64,000 bases of DNA, taken from assembly GCA_017893485.1 (NCBI GenBank), contig CM030358.1, forward strand, positions 153,277,368 to 153,341,367. The letters run 5' to 3'. Within the stretch, counting starts at the first letter, position 1; each line of letters starts with the position of its first letter. A program made the position numbers and the translations under genes. Positions 50,329 to 62,567 of this stretch are shown here, in pieces. The notes beneath the pieces were generated by a model. The model was given only the letters and a program-made list of their open reading frames with translations. It ran no database searches and was not told the DNA's origin. Source of the stretch: Hemerocallis citrina (lineage: Eukaryota > Streptophyta > Magnoliopsida > Asparagales > Asphodelaceae).

Positions 50329-50346
50329 TTCCCACAGACGGCGCCA
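50329..50346 (-). promoter_or_regulatory. Primer-binding site of the Tat element
   Basis: The minus strand reads TGGCGCCGTCTGTGGGAA three bases from the 5' LTR. It is the form common in Tat-lineage elements and complementary to a tRNA 3' end. Confidence 0.8.
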
Positions 50347-50349
50347 ACC

Positions 50350-50811
50350 TGATGCTGCTTATTTTTGGTGGGGGAGGAACAAGTGTGAGTTCTTGTAATT
50401 TGTGAAGTGGAAGGGACGGATCTCGACCTCGGCTCGGGTCGGTTTCTTTAGGTCGGCTCCGAAGAGTTGCTGGAGGTCGGACGGCCGGGGTACCTGCAAA
50501 AGGCCTAGAAACACTGGGAGAGATCTCGATGACAGGTCCTCCGACGATTTAGTCAGTCACTGGAAAAGAGACCGAGCAACTAAGGTTCAGGTGAGGAATG
50601 ATTCATTACCTTTGAAAGTGACGAGGGGGTCTAGTATTTATAGGCAAGGACAAACGGGTGCCTGAACCCGATGGACCGGGTCAAACCCGTTTTGTCTGTC
50701 GGCCTGAAGTGGTAGAAGGCCCGTTGGACCCGTTGATCTGATGATCTGGAATGAGCGAAATATGAGGAGATCCGACGGTCCTGATTGGACCACGTCATCT
50801 ACATCACATTA
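50350..50811 (-). repeat. 5' LTR of the Tat element
   Basis: 462 bp, aligning end to end with 34011-34471. The TATA-like CTATAAATACTAG (minus strand) is conserved. Confidence 0.95.
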
Positions 50812-50816
50812 AATAT

Positions 50817-51475
50817 CATCCCTCAAATATTCAATGAGGGTACGAAAGGTGTCATGCATGTTACATGTATATGCTCGAAGAAGTCCGATGCATTAATCAA
50901 GAAGAAGGGTTTGCTCTTCATATATAGCTTGCATCTGCCAGTATATATTGTAAGAGTCCATGTACAGGAACATGCATAAACATGTTATAAATACCTCAAT
51001 GCATATGTTTAACTCTAGATACTCTACCAACTAGACAACTAGTTCTGTCACAAAGAATAGTTTTTATCGCATAATTAGAAGGGTCAAATCAAAACAGTAT
51101 AAACCTATCTTTTCTTTTAATTTGCTGTTTTGTCCTCTATATCCAACTGGCCATGTGGGGATTTTAGTTTTTGAATGATTGTTGTCAATGTTGACCCCTG
51201 AAGTTGAAGACTATTATTGAGATTTTGTTTTCTTTCTGTATATTCTTTTTAAAGAGATAACTGAGATTTGGAATTCTGATCAACTATAAGAAATGCATAT
51301 GGTACTAGGTTACATGTCAGGAGGGAGAGGTCTATTTGGCTGTCTTGTGCATGCATCCCAAGTCTTGTGTAAAAACCAAGTCAATGAAGTTATAGTCTTC
51401 TCCATTTTTTTCTTTTTTTAAATTCTTCTGTTCTTTTGTATGTGTACTAGTTGGTGATTGAATGGTTACCAACTA
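50817..51475. other. AT-rich DNA, no gene recognised
   Basis: Flanking host DNA of the Tat insertion; no motif supported. Confidence 0.5.
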
Positions 51476-51951
51476 GATACTACAAACCGCTAGACCTTTA
51501 GCGACATCTGTTCCGGCATTTTCACAACGCGCCGCTATAAGTATAGAATAATTTTATTTTATAAAAACACACTCTCTATAACAGTGTTGGACAAGAACGC
51601 CGCTATAGACTCAAACAGTAGTATATACATATCACCTATAGCGGCGGGTATGTATACTACGCCGTTATAGGGTAGGGTAAAATGTTCTGGAATTTATATG
51701 AAAACCGCCGGGATAAACTGCCCCCCATAAATATCCAATCCCCAATCCTGCACTTCCATTGATCTCAATTCCCAAATCCCTAACCCCCAACCCTAGCTCT
51801 CGACCCAAAAATCCCAAATCCAAACCAACGCCAACACTTGCTCTACCACTGTCGCCGTTGCCGTCGTCGTTGCCATCTATTGCCCGACACCAACACCCGT
51901 TTTCGATTCTCGAGCCCCGACGTCCACAACCCCCATCTTCTTTACTCTCCT
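51476..51951. mobile_element. Possible end of an older CACTA-like element
   Basis: 'actacaaaccgctag' resembles a CACTA terminus with a changed first base. It is followed by inverted subterminal phrases 'gccgctata' and 'tatagcggc' (51528, 51600, 51641 and 51660) and then C-rich leader-like DNA. The younger CACTA at 51952 is inserted in it. Its other end was not found. Confidence 0.4.
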
Positions 51952-51974
51952 CACTACAACAAATATGACATTTG

Positions 51975-52235
51975 ATAGCATTCATAAAATGCTATAGTAG
52001 ACCTACGATAGTGTTTTACAAACGCTATCAAAAGGCCCGCTATAGTAAGTCTATAGCATTTTTACAAAACGCTATAGAAATTATAGCGTTTTGGAAACGC
52101 TATAGTTTCTATAGCGTTTTACAAAACGCTATAGAATCTATAGCTTTTCGGAAACGCTATAGAATCTATAGCGTTTGTAAAACGCTATAGAAACTAGGAA
52201 ACGCTATAGAAACTAGGAAACGCTACTGATTAATA
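51975..52235. repeat. CACTA subterminal repeat cluster
   Basis: About 15 direct and inverted copies of 'acgctatag' / 'ctatagcgt' in 260 bp. In this superfamily such clusters are transposase-binding sites. Confidence 0.85.
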
Positions 52236-52848
52236 ATATGTTTTGTCTAAGCCTCTGATATAATTCTTTTGCTCACAACGATTAGTGTAGAACACTGACA
52301 AAGCTTCTTATAGCAGTGGACAGAAGGATTGGAGTTTAAATTGCGCTACCTTATGTTACCACATGTTCTCCTAAAAAAAGAAACAATAAAAAAGGCAGCA
52401 GCATTGTTACACAGAAAAAATAATCCTTCAATCTTCCTGCCTGCATTTAAAAACTGCATTTAAGAACTCTATCAGGTAAGAAAGGAATTGCATCAGCTCA
52501 CCAAAACATACCACCACTTTAGTGCAGAGCTACGACAAATTCAACAATATTCGAATACAGAATACACAGACACAAGGTCAGAGTGCCAAGGATATGACAA
52601 ACATTACCATTTGCAATACACTTTTCATAGATAACTTCACATAATGTGTCACTCATTATATACATCATGCTTGAAAAAGTTTTTGGGTTTTACAAGGGAA
52701 ATTTTGACAAGAGAAATGTACACCGATGGGGAAAGGGTCCTTTGCCTCCTAAGCCTGATAACCAAAACGTGTTGCAATGAGAAACCGAAAAACTCAGGAA
52801 GGAGGGAAAGTTGTGAGTCTAACATACTCAGGAATCCTATTATAGACG

Positions 52849-52965
52849 TTACTCTTGTTCAGCAGGAGTTGTAGGAGAATCTGGAGCAATGGTAAACTGC
52901 AGGCTGCTTCCAATCCTAGACTGAAGTATGAATGCCACTTCTGTCGCAGCCAATGCTACTGCCTC
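52849..52965 (-). pseudogene. Captured last exon of an unrecognised host gene
   Basis: 117 bp with an intact acceptor (CTCCAG|GAGGCA) encoding 'EAVALAATEVAFILQSRIGS' and 'LQFTIAPDSPTTPAEQE', then TAA. The amino-acid pattern and splice site make it a genuine exon end, but I do not recognise the protein. It lies in the same orientation as the GATB exons. Confidence 0.6.
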
Positions 52966-54219
52966 CTGGAGATTTCAGGAAAAAACTCAGAAGAAAATCC
53001 AATATACAAAAATTAATGACCTAATATAGCAAGATATAGTTCTTTATTATCACACACTCACAACAATGCATCTTCAGTATGATATTTTACTCTACTTAGT
53101 CACATCCCCATTTCAAAAAGAGGCTTATTTATATAAAATATACAATTTATTTTGGGCTTTTTAAAATGAAATTTCTTGTAGGGCTACCTAAAACCAAGAG
53201 GATATCATAGAAAACCTGACACGTATTGGAAATGTGATGGGTATAGTTTACTATGTATCAATTAAGTGTACAAGCATCACTATAGCCTTTCAAAAGCTGA
53301 CAGATGATGGAAGTTTGCTATTCTTCACTCTCTAAATCTCTTTTTGGTCACCTGGGTTACATCAGTGAGTAATTTACACATAACAGAGAGGTAAGATTTG
53401 ATGAGCAAGTCCAATTCATAATTGTGGTGATTCCTAGAACATTGATTTTGTGTAGTTTATCATTGCCTTATTTATCCTTTTATTGATTTGTATATTGAGC
53501 AGGAAGTAAAACCTCCTAGCAAGCCCACTCAGGAACGTGGTGTACATGCAAGAAAGGTTAAGCGAACGACGAATCCAAAGCATTTGCACATGTGAATTGA
53601 ATGGAAGAAATTCACTGAACAATAAAATTCAAATAAATAGCACAAAAGGGCGAAATGATAGTAGTTACTAATTCAGACTCATTCATAGAGTGAAATAATA
53701 GTAGTTAGTAAATACTTAGTAGTAGCTCACACTGACTATGAAAAAAATAAAGAACTGTAAGCTGTAAGCTGGCTTCAGCATGTGCAGCCAAAAGGTCCAA
53801 GGCTAAGAGAGGTAAATGTGATTAATGGAGCATGGACTCAAGATATTTCCATCTTGATAATCAGAAAATTGAAACATGGGACCTGTTTTTCATAGTTTAG
53901 AAATTTTAAAAATGCACAATTATCTATGTCTAGATTCAAAATTATTCTCATTATTAGCAACTCCAATAATTTAGAAAATTTAAAAATGGACCTGTTTCAA
54001 AATTCCATCCAGATCATACACAAAAATATAATACTTGTTCAAGAATATGTTATGCAGAAGTCTTAATTATCAACAGAAGTTTCATGGAATTGGATGGTAG
54101 AAAGTTTCATAAAATTGTTAAATACAATTTCCTAACAAAAGTAACCTGATGACAGTAGTATGGAAATTTCATAACTAAAGTTACCTAATGACAGCAGTAT
54201 GGATCGATAACCCTACTAA

Positions 54220-54330
54220 AGTTACCTTAAAATATCCTCTTCACTTTCCTAGCCATTTCGCATTCCCATACTTCTGCATGGCTTCACTTCTTGGTGGTTC
54301 TCAGACTCAGGCCTCTGCAACAAATGATGT
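54220..54330 (-). pseudogene. Possible captured exon of the same unrecognised gene
   Basis: Between TTGCAG| and |GTAACT on the minus strand; one frame reads 'SEAMQKYGNAKWLGK' but does not stay open. Weak. Confidence 0.35.
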
Positions 54331-54469
54331 AGAAAACAAGTTTGCAACCAGAGTTCAAAAAACAATGATATCATAATTTCTTAAGGGGAGAAAAATGTAA
54401 CTGCTAGATAACATCAATTAACATTAGAGTAACACACCACACTGATGTGATAACCTTCTTTTCTGTTCT

Positions 54470-54535
54470 TTTTGCATCAATTCTCTCTGCTTCAATAAAA
54501 CACGTAACTGTATATGAGACTGCAATAAGCGCAGT
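54470..54535 (-). pseudogene. Possible captured short exon
   Basis: Between an AG and GTTATC on the minus strand; one frame reads 'SHIQLRVLLKQRELMQKEQK', helical in character. It fits as a middle exon of the unrecognised gene. Confidence 0.4.
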
Positions 54536-54674
54536 CAGTCAATAATGCATGATCTGCAACCTATAAATCGATCAATGATGCATGACAGCAAAGTTGTATT
54601 TGAGACTGCAATAAGCGCAGTCAGTCAATAATGCATGATCTGCAACCTATAAATCGATCAATGATGCATGACAG
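54516..54674. repeat. 86-bp tandem duplication inside the CACTA
   Basis: 'gagactgcaataagcgcagt' starts at 54516 and again at 54602, near-identical over about 73 bp. Confidence 0.9.
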
Positions 54675-55230
54675 GAACGCTGAATATAAGGCAATAACTA
54701 GAAATGAAGATTTTACTGTCATGATCAATTATACATGTAATATAGGGTAAGCAAGTACCTAATAATCCCATTCTACTAAGTTTCCTATGGCATAACTCTA
54801 TCCATAATATGAAATATTGCATCAATATATCCTGACTATCATCTTTCATAGCTCACACCACATATAAGGATCCAACCGGTAAACAAGTAAAATGGTAAAG
54901 CTTAGCAATCATGATTTTTATTATGTGCTCCTAACTAAACAGATTATATTCTGAATAAATTTAAGAAACTCAAAGAGCAAAACCATGAGATGTGGTTATT
55001 TTTATGTAGATCCAAGCTACATGCTGATATATTTTCAGTAAGAGTAAATTAATAGTGAAAAGACAAAAAATAATTTTAGAATTTAAGGCACTATATTTTA
55101 GAACCAACCAAGTTTTAGTAGCAGCAGTAGTAATGGGTGTGTTGTAATATAGTTATTTACATGAACCCTAAGACCATGAACATCATGATAATCACATATA
55201 GGATATGTAAGAAGAGGGATAGAAGAATAC

Positions 55231-55384
55231 CTCCGTTCATCGCGATGTAGAGGGCTTTCTGATCTTGTTGAAGGCTGTTGACGAAGAAGGGCTTCAATGG
55301 AGAGTTTGGCTTCCCTCTCCTTGCCTATAAACCTGTTGGCAACCTCAAGAAAAACATTCTTCATTCGTAACTTTCTTATACACA
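55231..55384 (-). pseudogene. Captured exon of an unrecognised host gene
   Basis: Minus strand 'MKNVFLEVANRFIGKEREAK' and 'LSIEALLRQQPSTRSESPLH', ending at a good donor (CGGAG|GTATTC). Beyond it the frame runs into intron. Probably the upstream exon of the gene whose end lies at 52849. Confidence 0.5.
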
Positions 55385-55553
55385 TGACCAATGAGTTTCA
55401 ATAGAGGCTGACCTATTTAGGGATCAAGGAGCCATGTCCAGACCCAATAGGGCTCAAATTGGACAAGAATAAAGCACCACCATAATATGCAAGAATCTAC
55501 AATTGATACAACAAATTATTAGATGAATGAAGAGACCAAAGTCAAAATATTAC

Positions 55554-55645
55554 TTAGTCTTGCCGCCTCGATATTGTTCAAGTTTCTTGGGATTGTTTGC
55601 AAGAACTTTATCAACTAAAACATCGATTGCAGCAGGATCAACAAT
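55554..55645 (-). pseudogene. GATB: Captured GATB exon (amidotransferase subunit B, C-terminal part)
   Basis: 92-bp exon with acceptor TTTGCAG|ATTGTT and donor ACTAA|GTAATA. It encodes '[20 protein letters not shown]' then '[11 protein letters not shown]'. This is the C-terminal tRNA-binding (GatB/YqeY) region of glutamyl-tRNA(Gln) amidotransferase subunit B, which makes Gln-tRNA(Gln) in plant organelles. In GatB proteins KTK is followed by LQGFF..GQVMK; that exon is absent here. Retained introns show capture of genomic DNA and not cDNA. Confidence 0.87.
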
Positions 55646-56189
55646 CTGCAAATCCAAAATTAGATGAAAACCTCACTATCAAATTTTATAGCTATAGAAA
55701 TTGATTGTTTATCTGGGAGAACATCTTTCTAGTTCTGATCACTAAGAAGATTGATGTCCTGCATCACCTAATCATTTGAAATGTAATTATAAAGAGTATC
55801 TTAGAAAAAAAATTAAACTGCAATTTGAAATGGAGCTTAATTGCTTTAGAAAGCAAAAGCAAAGCCCAGACAAGGTTAATATTAATTGCAAAACTAATTA
55901 TGTACGTCCCCACCCTTTGTCTGTCAAAAAAATTTGCAAAATTAGGTTGACATTCAAATTTCAAACTAATGATAAGATGTTTTACCTTTACATTAATTTC
56001 AGAATACTAAATATTGTTTTGTTTTGACTAGACAGAGAACCAAATATTATGTAAGTTAATATATTGATATCCAAGTAGATTAAGGAAGCAACTGCTCAGT
56101 TTGCAAGTATAGCTGCTTAGTTCGCAAGTCTAGGGCCATTAAAATTTATATAAAAAAAAATCTAAAGCAATATATTGTAAATCACTCAC

Positions 56190-56264
56190 CTGAACTAAAT
56201 ATTTCTTCTCTATCAACTTTTTCACAGTCCTACCTTCAGATATAAGCTCCAAAAGTATATGCAG
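56190..56264 (-). pseudogene. GATB: Captured GATB exon (upstream neighbour)
   Basis: 75 bp encoding 'LHILLELISEGRTVKKLIEK' and 'KYLVQ', followed by an intact donor CAG|GTGAGT. Joined to the 55645 exon it reads ...[10 protein letters not shown]..., exactly the GatB order. The acceptor side is degraded. The N-terminal catalytic-cradle part of GatB is missing, so no working subunit could form. Confidence 0.85.
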
Positions 56265-56769
56265 ATAGAATGAACTTTAAAATCAAATAAATTGAGGCAT
56301 ACATATGTTTTGAAGATGTGAGAATTGCTTTGTGCAATACTGTTCCTTGCATTCCCTATAGACATTGATTCAATTGAACATAAAATTGGACAGAAAATTC
56401 ATTTCGAACACAAACATGGAGGATATGAAAATGTGAAGGTAATAGTCAAGGAAATGAATAATTGAAAATTGGGACTGATATGTGTTGGCTCCAAGTAAGT
56501 AGATGTATGTTATTGTATAGATAACAAAGTAGAAAGGATTAGAAGATGTGCCTTTGCTTACTACAAAAGAAACAAAAGAAATCACATCTTTGTTATCTAT
56601 ACAATAAAATTCTTAAAAGTAACACAAAACTGAGCATTTCTCAAACCAACAATGAGAAACAGAAGGGGAAATCAGTGGAAAAGTATATACTTATTGTAGA
56701 TGATCAAAAAATCAGTGTCACAAAACAATTGTAATAGCACAATATACATATAAAAGTTACTGAATACGT

Positions 56770-57060
56770 CAATGAATTCATTGTTACCCCAAATTGAAGG
56801 CTTAGGGGTCGACGGCACGAGAGGAAGAGGAAGCGGTCGGCGCGATCTGGCGGGAGGGAAAAGGATAGGGAAACAAGGAAGAGAGCCTGGCGCAGTGGTC
56901 GATGGCGCGAGAGAAAAAAGCGGTCGACGTGATCTGGCGAGGGAGAGAAGGATTGGGCGACGGGGAAGAGAGGGTTTGGATCTGGAATAGGGTTTGTGGA
57001 GGAGAGGGTTTTTTGATCTGGATCGGGGGAGGAGCTGAGGAGTTTAGATAGTTTCGGATT
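56770..57060 (-). promoter_or_regulatory. GC-rich leader-like segment of the CACTA
   Basis: On the minus strand 'cctctcc' and 'gccagatca' type pyrimidine-rich DNA with a repeated 'gtcgac' / 'gatctggcg' phrase, just inside the right end and upstream of all captured exons. It could be the first exon or promoter of a chimeric transcript. Confidence 0.35.
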
Positions 57061-57304
57061 TTTTTTAGTTAGAATTTTCTTTTCTACCCCTAGCTATTGA
57101 GTTTATTTACTAATATAATAGCATTTCCAAAACGCTATTAAAACTACAACATTTCAAAATTGCTGTCGTAGCTAAGAGTGAATTTCAAAATAAAATAAAG
57201 ATAGCATTTTCTTCATGAATGCTATTATTGATCACTTTCAACAGCATTAACGCTTAAATGCTATAATAAATCCGCTGTAGAAAGCCCTACATGTTGTAGT
57301 GCCT

Positions 57305-58045
57305 CTCCATTCAAATCTTCCTCCCTCTCCCATCCCCAAACCCTAAACCCCAAACCCTAACCATCTTCGGCCTCCTCCTCCTCCCTATCAAATGCAGCTG
57401 CGGTGCAAACAACAACGACGGCAACACCCGGCGCAAGTCTCTCCCCTGCCTCCCAAGATTAGACCCAGTCGCAACCCCCCATCACCGTTCAGTAAGTTGT
57501 CTCTTTCTCCATTTTTCTTAACCGATTAAAACTAGTAAGTGAAACCCTAATTCTTTCCCAATTTCTTTCAATTTTAGTGTTTTATATCTAAACCACTTAG
57601 ACTTACTGTATGGAAACCATGTCCTCGAACTCCTGCCACCACTGGACAAGTGCTGAACCTGAAGGGTATTTAATGTCTGCTGAAGTAAGCATTATGACCC
57701 TCAATCCATTTATCCTTTTCAATTATAGTCTGGCATCCAAATTTAGTTCGTTCATGGTTTAAGATTAAATGGTGTTCAACTTTATGAGTTTGTTTAAATG
57801 AAATTTTATCTTTCATTGGTAGTAGATAAAATTTCAAGTTAATGTAGTTCAGGAAAATCATGTTAATTATGTAATCATTCCTTATAACTATTATTTGATT
57901 TGTTAATTATGTTCAATCTATGTGCATTTAATCATTCTGGGTTCAGTTTCTTACAATTTTTCAGAGAAAATAGTGAGTGAACAATAGAGCACTTGAATCT
58001 CTTAATTTTTCACTAATTATTTTCTGTTTGTAATGTTCATATTAG
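57305..58045. other. Flank of the CACTA; leader-like C-rich DNA then AT-rich intron-like DNA
   Basis: 'aaaccctaaaccccaaaccctaa' and Ser/Pro/Gln-rich short frames to 57500, then T-rich DNA. No confident gene. Confidence 0.4.
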
Positions 58046-58096
58046 GTATGCTTGTCAAAAGGTATGGGTGCTCCAATAGGTTCTGTCATTGTTGGA
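58046..58096 (+). pseudogene. THA1: Threonine aldolase exon fragment
   Basis: After an intron-like ATTAG, 51 bp encode 'VCLSKGMGAPIGSVIVG', the block around the PLP-binding lysine of L-threonine aldolases (family form: CLSKGLGAPVGSVIVGS). This enzyme cleaves threonine to glycine and acetaldehyde. No other exon of the gene was found, so it is a captured or leftover fragment, split off by the insertion at 58462. Confidence 0.75.
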
Positions 58097-58282
58097 TGTA
58101 ACCCCTATTTTCCCAATTTCGTATTTTTTTGTGTATTTTAAATTTTTGTAAATTAGTTTTCTGCTTTCAAATTCTTTTCTTAAAATGTATTGTCGGATCT
58201 CCTATTAAAGTTTATTTTTAATGAATAATTTTATTTGTAACTATTTACTATGATTTTCATATTGTAATGCAAACCCTATTTA

Positions 58283-58460
58283 TGTTGTTATTATTATTAT
58301 TGTTATCCTTATTTTATTATTATTATTATGATTATTGTTATTATTGTTATTATTATTATTATTAGTATTGTTATTATTATTAATATTTTTGTTACTGTTA
58401 TTATTGTAATTATTAGTATTATTATTCCTATCGTCATTATTATTATGATTATTATTATTT
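58283..58460. repeat. (TAT)n trinucleotide repeat
   Basis: About 180 bp of imperfect TTA/TTG repeats; the Asn-rich minus-strand frame is a by-product. Confidence 0.95.
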
Positions 58461-58511
58461 TTGTAAAGCCCGAACATACTCCATTTTATATGTGCTTCAA
58501 TAGTTGATTTA

Positions 58512-58617
<106 letters not shown>

Positions 58618-59349
58618 GACTCTATAAGCTTATTTTATTTATTTATTTATTTATTTCCTTTTGAATTTGTACCCAAAAACCCTTAAGCCCATATTTTATT
58701 GGATTTCAACCCAAACCCATTTTCCTATCTCTTATTGGGTCTTATTCATACCCACAACCCGCTACCCAATAACCCTACCATATAAAACCCTAACCTACTC
58801 TACCCTAACCCTATTTTCACTATTTAACCCCCCCCTACAGTAGCCACAACTCTCCACCTTCCCCTCTCTCTCTTTCTCCCTTCCCGTTTACCCAAAACCC
58901 ATTCCGCCAACCTCCCGACCTCCCTTTCAGCCTCTTCCCCGTCTCCTCTTCCCCTCCTTGCGGTGCACCATTCTTGCAGAACCCCGACGTGCCTCCTGTC
59001 GCACTGCCAGCGTCGACGGCCAGCAGCCCACAGTGCCAACTCCATTGATCCCCGACCACCAGGCGTCTCCTCCCTATCGTAATCCCACGCTACACAGTGC
59101 CCCTGGTCCCCTCCTTCTCGGCACCCCTCCTCGTCAGCAGCAACTACAACCTCGCGCCCAGTCGCCGACAGTCCCTGTAGCACTACTCTCTCTCTCTCCG
59201 ACGCAGCAAGTTGCGCCGCCCTCTGTCATTCTGCCCCTGTTCTGCCATCGTGCCTCCTTCGTCGGTGCTGCCCCTGAGTGCCGCCATCGGCCGCCTGAGC
59301 CCCTAGCCAGCTATCACAGAGCACTCCCTCCCCCTGGTTCTGTTGGGTT

Positions 59350-59893
59350 TGATCAAGTGTAATGTGATCTGTCCGATCCTCCATTTGATCATCACCATGA
59401 TCATCATCAAGTGCTTGATCAAATCACAACCGCACGATCGTTGATCATCACGATCTTGATGATCATCATCTTGATCCGTTAATCTTGGCCGTTGGATTTG
59501 CAATGATTGTCATCACCATCATCATCAAGATCTTGATCTCGACCGTCGGATCTCTTTTTTATCATCACAATCGTGATCATCATCTTGATCTTGATCTTCG
59601 ATCTCAGCCGTCCGATCGACCGATCACACTTGATCTCGACTCTTGATCGTCTTGTTCGTCTTCTACTTGGTGATTTAAATTTTTGATTCACTTTTTGTTC
59701 TCATTCATCAAATTGTCAATCATGGTATATTTACTCTTTTGGTACTCTTCTAATTCTTATATATTTTATGTTCGATCTCGACCGTTGGATTCACTTGATC
59801 TTCATCTTGATCACCATCTTGATCAACGAGATCCGTGCCCGATCGTGATAATCGTGATCGTTTGCTCATCGTCGTGTCGTCGAGATTTCGATC
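59350..59893. repeat. GATC-rich low-complexity region
   Basis: About 30 GATC tetranucleotides in 544 bp, mostly as 'cttgatc', 'catgatcatc' and 'cgatc'. Chance expectation is about two. Confidence 0.85.
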
Positions 59894-62567
59894 CCGTTAT
59901 TCTCAATATATCGTATCTGACGTCATCTAATGACAAGTCATTTCTTATCGAATATTTATTGTATCATATTCAAGATTTTTATTGAATTCCACAAGTAGAT
60001 CCATGTTGAATATCGTATAATGTTATTGTCATCTATCGTTGGGATACTACAGATTTACACGAGCGAATCCAAGTGGTAGTCTTGACTTCGTGCTGTCTTT
60101 TTGCCTCTAATGTATAGGAATCTTACATGCTCCCATGTAGTTAGTTATTGAATATAAGAATAGAAAATTATTATTACGTTTCATCTCATGACATTAAACA
60201 CAACTATTGTAGATTGTATATTAGGGTTGATTGTTCATGTGATTGATAATGATAAATTAGTTGATTATAATTAGTAGAGTTATGGACACTATATATCTTA
60301 ATACCATGTTCACATAGGAATGACTTGCTGTGATTTATGATTGTTAAACCTCAATTCTTCGTTCTTAATATTTTAATCGTTTTATTCAAAAAGAACATGT
60401 TGGCACCCTGAAATTTACGCCAACCTGAACCTTGTCGTGTTGTTTCAACCTAGATAACGTCATTAAAATCAATCACTTTCTGAATATGAAACATATACCT
60501 AAGTGTCTAGATGTCAATAACATCCAGAATTTTCGAATTCCGACTTGTATTGCCTGAGTTATGACCCTTTTGCTACTGCTGCGCTGTAATTTCAGATTCA
60601 TGTACATACCATGCTAGGCTGATGAATTAAGTGAACTAATGATCAAATATGGCCATGATAAATTTCAGATTTGTAGATAACATGCTTAAGGTGATAAAAA
60701 TTATTTTTACTGATTTTTACAATGATTATTTACTACCCTTACAATTGGAATTAGCCAATATCGATAACCAGTCAGAAACTAAAATCTGTAAAGAATACTG
60801 AATTTCACCTAGCTACCATTGTCAGAATGTAGACTTTAAGTATGCGTTGGAACCGGGCAGAAGTCTAGTTTCAAGAAATTCTAATGGATCCGCATTTGCT
60901 ATCCTGTAGCAACAGAAATTCTGATTTTGGTACAGCAACCTACTGCTGTCCAAAATTGGGTTCCTATATTTAATAATATATAATTATATCTATAATGTTA
61001 TGTTTGGTGTATTTAATTGTATAGTGTATATTGCATGATCTTAGGTTTGTTTTGTCATCTTTCTAGTGTCCCTTATTAATTGCATTATTATATATTAATT
61101 GAATAAAGAATATTAATCAATCCGGGGTGAAGAGTTGACAAGGGTAGTTGATAATATAGTGATTGTACTCGGTATTGTGGGCTTGTTCCCAAAATATTGT
61201 GTCGGCTAGTGCTATCAGTTTATTGTTGGATTACTGACTGCAGTATCCCAATTCATCGTGTATTGTTTAAGGACCTATCGTACCGACTATTGTTATCGTT
61301 ATTATGCAAGAAATTGCTATTGTTATCGTGCGAGTACATGAACTATAAAATCTACCACCTTAGTCTAAACGAAATTGACTGTATGCATCGAACCTGTGGT
61401 ACGGCACACATGGGACACAGTAGTACGTGCGGTAGCTAGGATTAAAAATGAATAATAGACTTAAGACTTTCATCACATTGTCATTGCATATTGTCATCCC
61501 TGTTAAACAGTGTTATCGTTATTGTTACCATTATTATTATTGTTTAAAAATCGTCATCATTGCATATTGTATTACTATCGTATTGCCACTGTTCGATATT
61601 ATTGATTTCATCGTTCATTGAATTCATTACTATACCGTCATTGCCATTGTTTCTCTGTTTCTCTACTTGTTGTCCACGACTTGCTCTAAGGATATTTTCT
61701 TTTCCACTCTAGTTGACCCAGTTACAGGTGAACAAGGAGAGTTGCCAGGAGGCATTGACGAACAGTTCTTCTAGGATTGGAGCAAGAGCCTCTCGAGCTA
61801 TTTGGTAAGTTCTTATATTCCAGATGTTGGGTTATTTTGATGTTGGTTATTTTTTATGCTTAATATCCAATGTTGTTATTTATGTGATTATTCTTTCATT
61901 ACATGCGTGGTTGTATTACTTCATATTTATATTGTTGATTTGGATCAATAACAGCCTTGGATGACGCAAGTCATTCGCTGGGCCATGTCACGTGCCCGCA
62001 TTTCGTATTTTTGGAAAGCGGGGCGTGACATTGGATCAGAAGACTTTATCAACAAGGTATCGTTAGATAAGTGGAACTTCATAATCAGTTTTTCCAATCT
62101 GTTCATTAGCATTAATTTTTTAATTAAAAGTTTTAAAAACTTTATTTAGGCTTACTTACCTTTTTCCAAACTGATGAGACAAGAGAAAAAGCAGGTCAGT
62201 TGTCTTCTTAATCGGATCTTACTTACCGCTTTAGCTATAACTTCCTGCATTTATTTGTTCGCTTAATTACCCTTTTGTTAGTCTAATTTATCATGCTATG
62301 CTTGTATGCCCCGTTGCTCCAATATTTTGCGTTTCTTCAGTCTAATCAATTCTTAGTTATAGTTAAATTTTTTTGACTTGCATTTTGTTTTGTAATGCAC
62401 TTTATTGTGCTTTGCCCTGCTTGCATAACATGTTACTGCTTATGATAGTAATGCTAGTCATATACACCAAACTTTCTGTTGAAGGCCACTAACAACTATC
62501 TTTATTTCTTAAAGGATGTAACTACAACAATTCTACTGTAATTTGACATAGTTTAAGTTTTTTATAC

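Larger units (their letters stand above)
51952..57301 (-). mobile_element. CACTA (En/Spm-type) element carrying host gene fragments
   Basis: Ends CACTACAACA...TGTTGTAGTG and 3-bp TSD CCT (51949-51951 and 57302-57304), the CACTA signature; length 5350 bp. Subterminal inverted repeats built on 'aaacgctatag' crowd the left 280 bp, and diverged versions occupy 57115-57280. No transposase was recognised. The interior holds exons of at least two host genes in minus orientation, downstream of a GC-rich leader at 56770-57060. It is therefore a non-autonomous, gene-capturing element. Confidence 0.92.

Noticed and set aside
58280..58477. Asn-rich protein on the minus strand
   Set aside because: Translation of an (ATT)n microsatellite.
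58824..59362. GC-rich ORFs on both strands at the start of element 3
   Set aside because: Overlapping frames in pyrimidine-rich leader DNA without domains.
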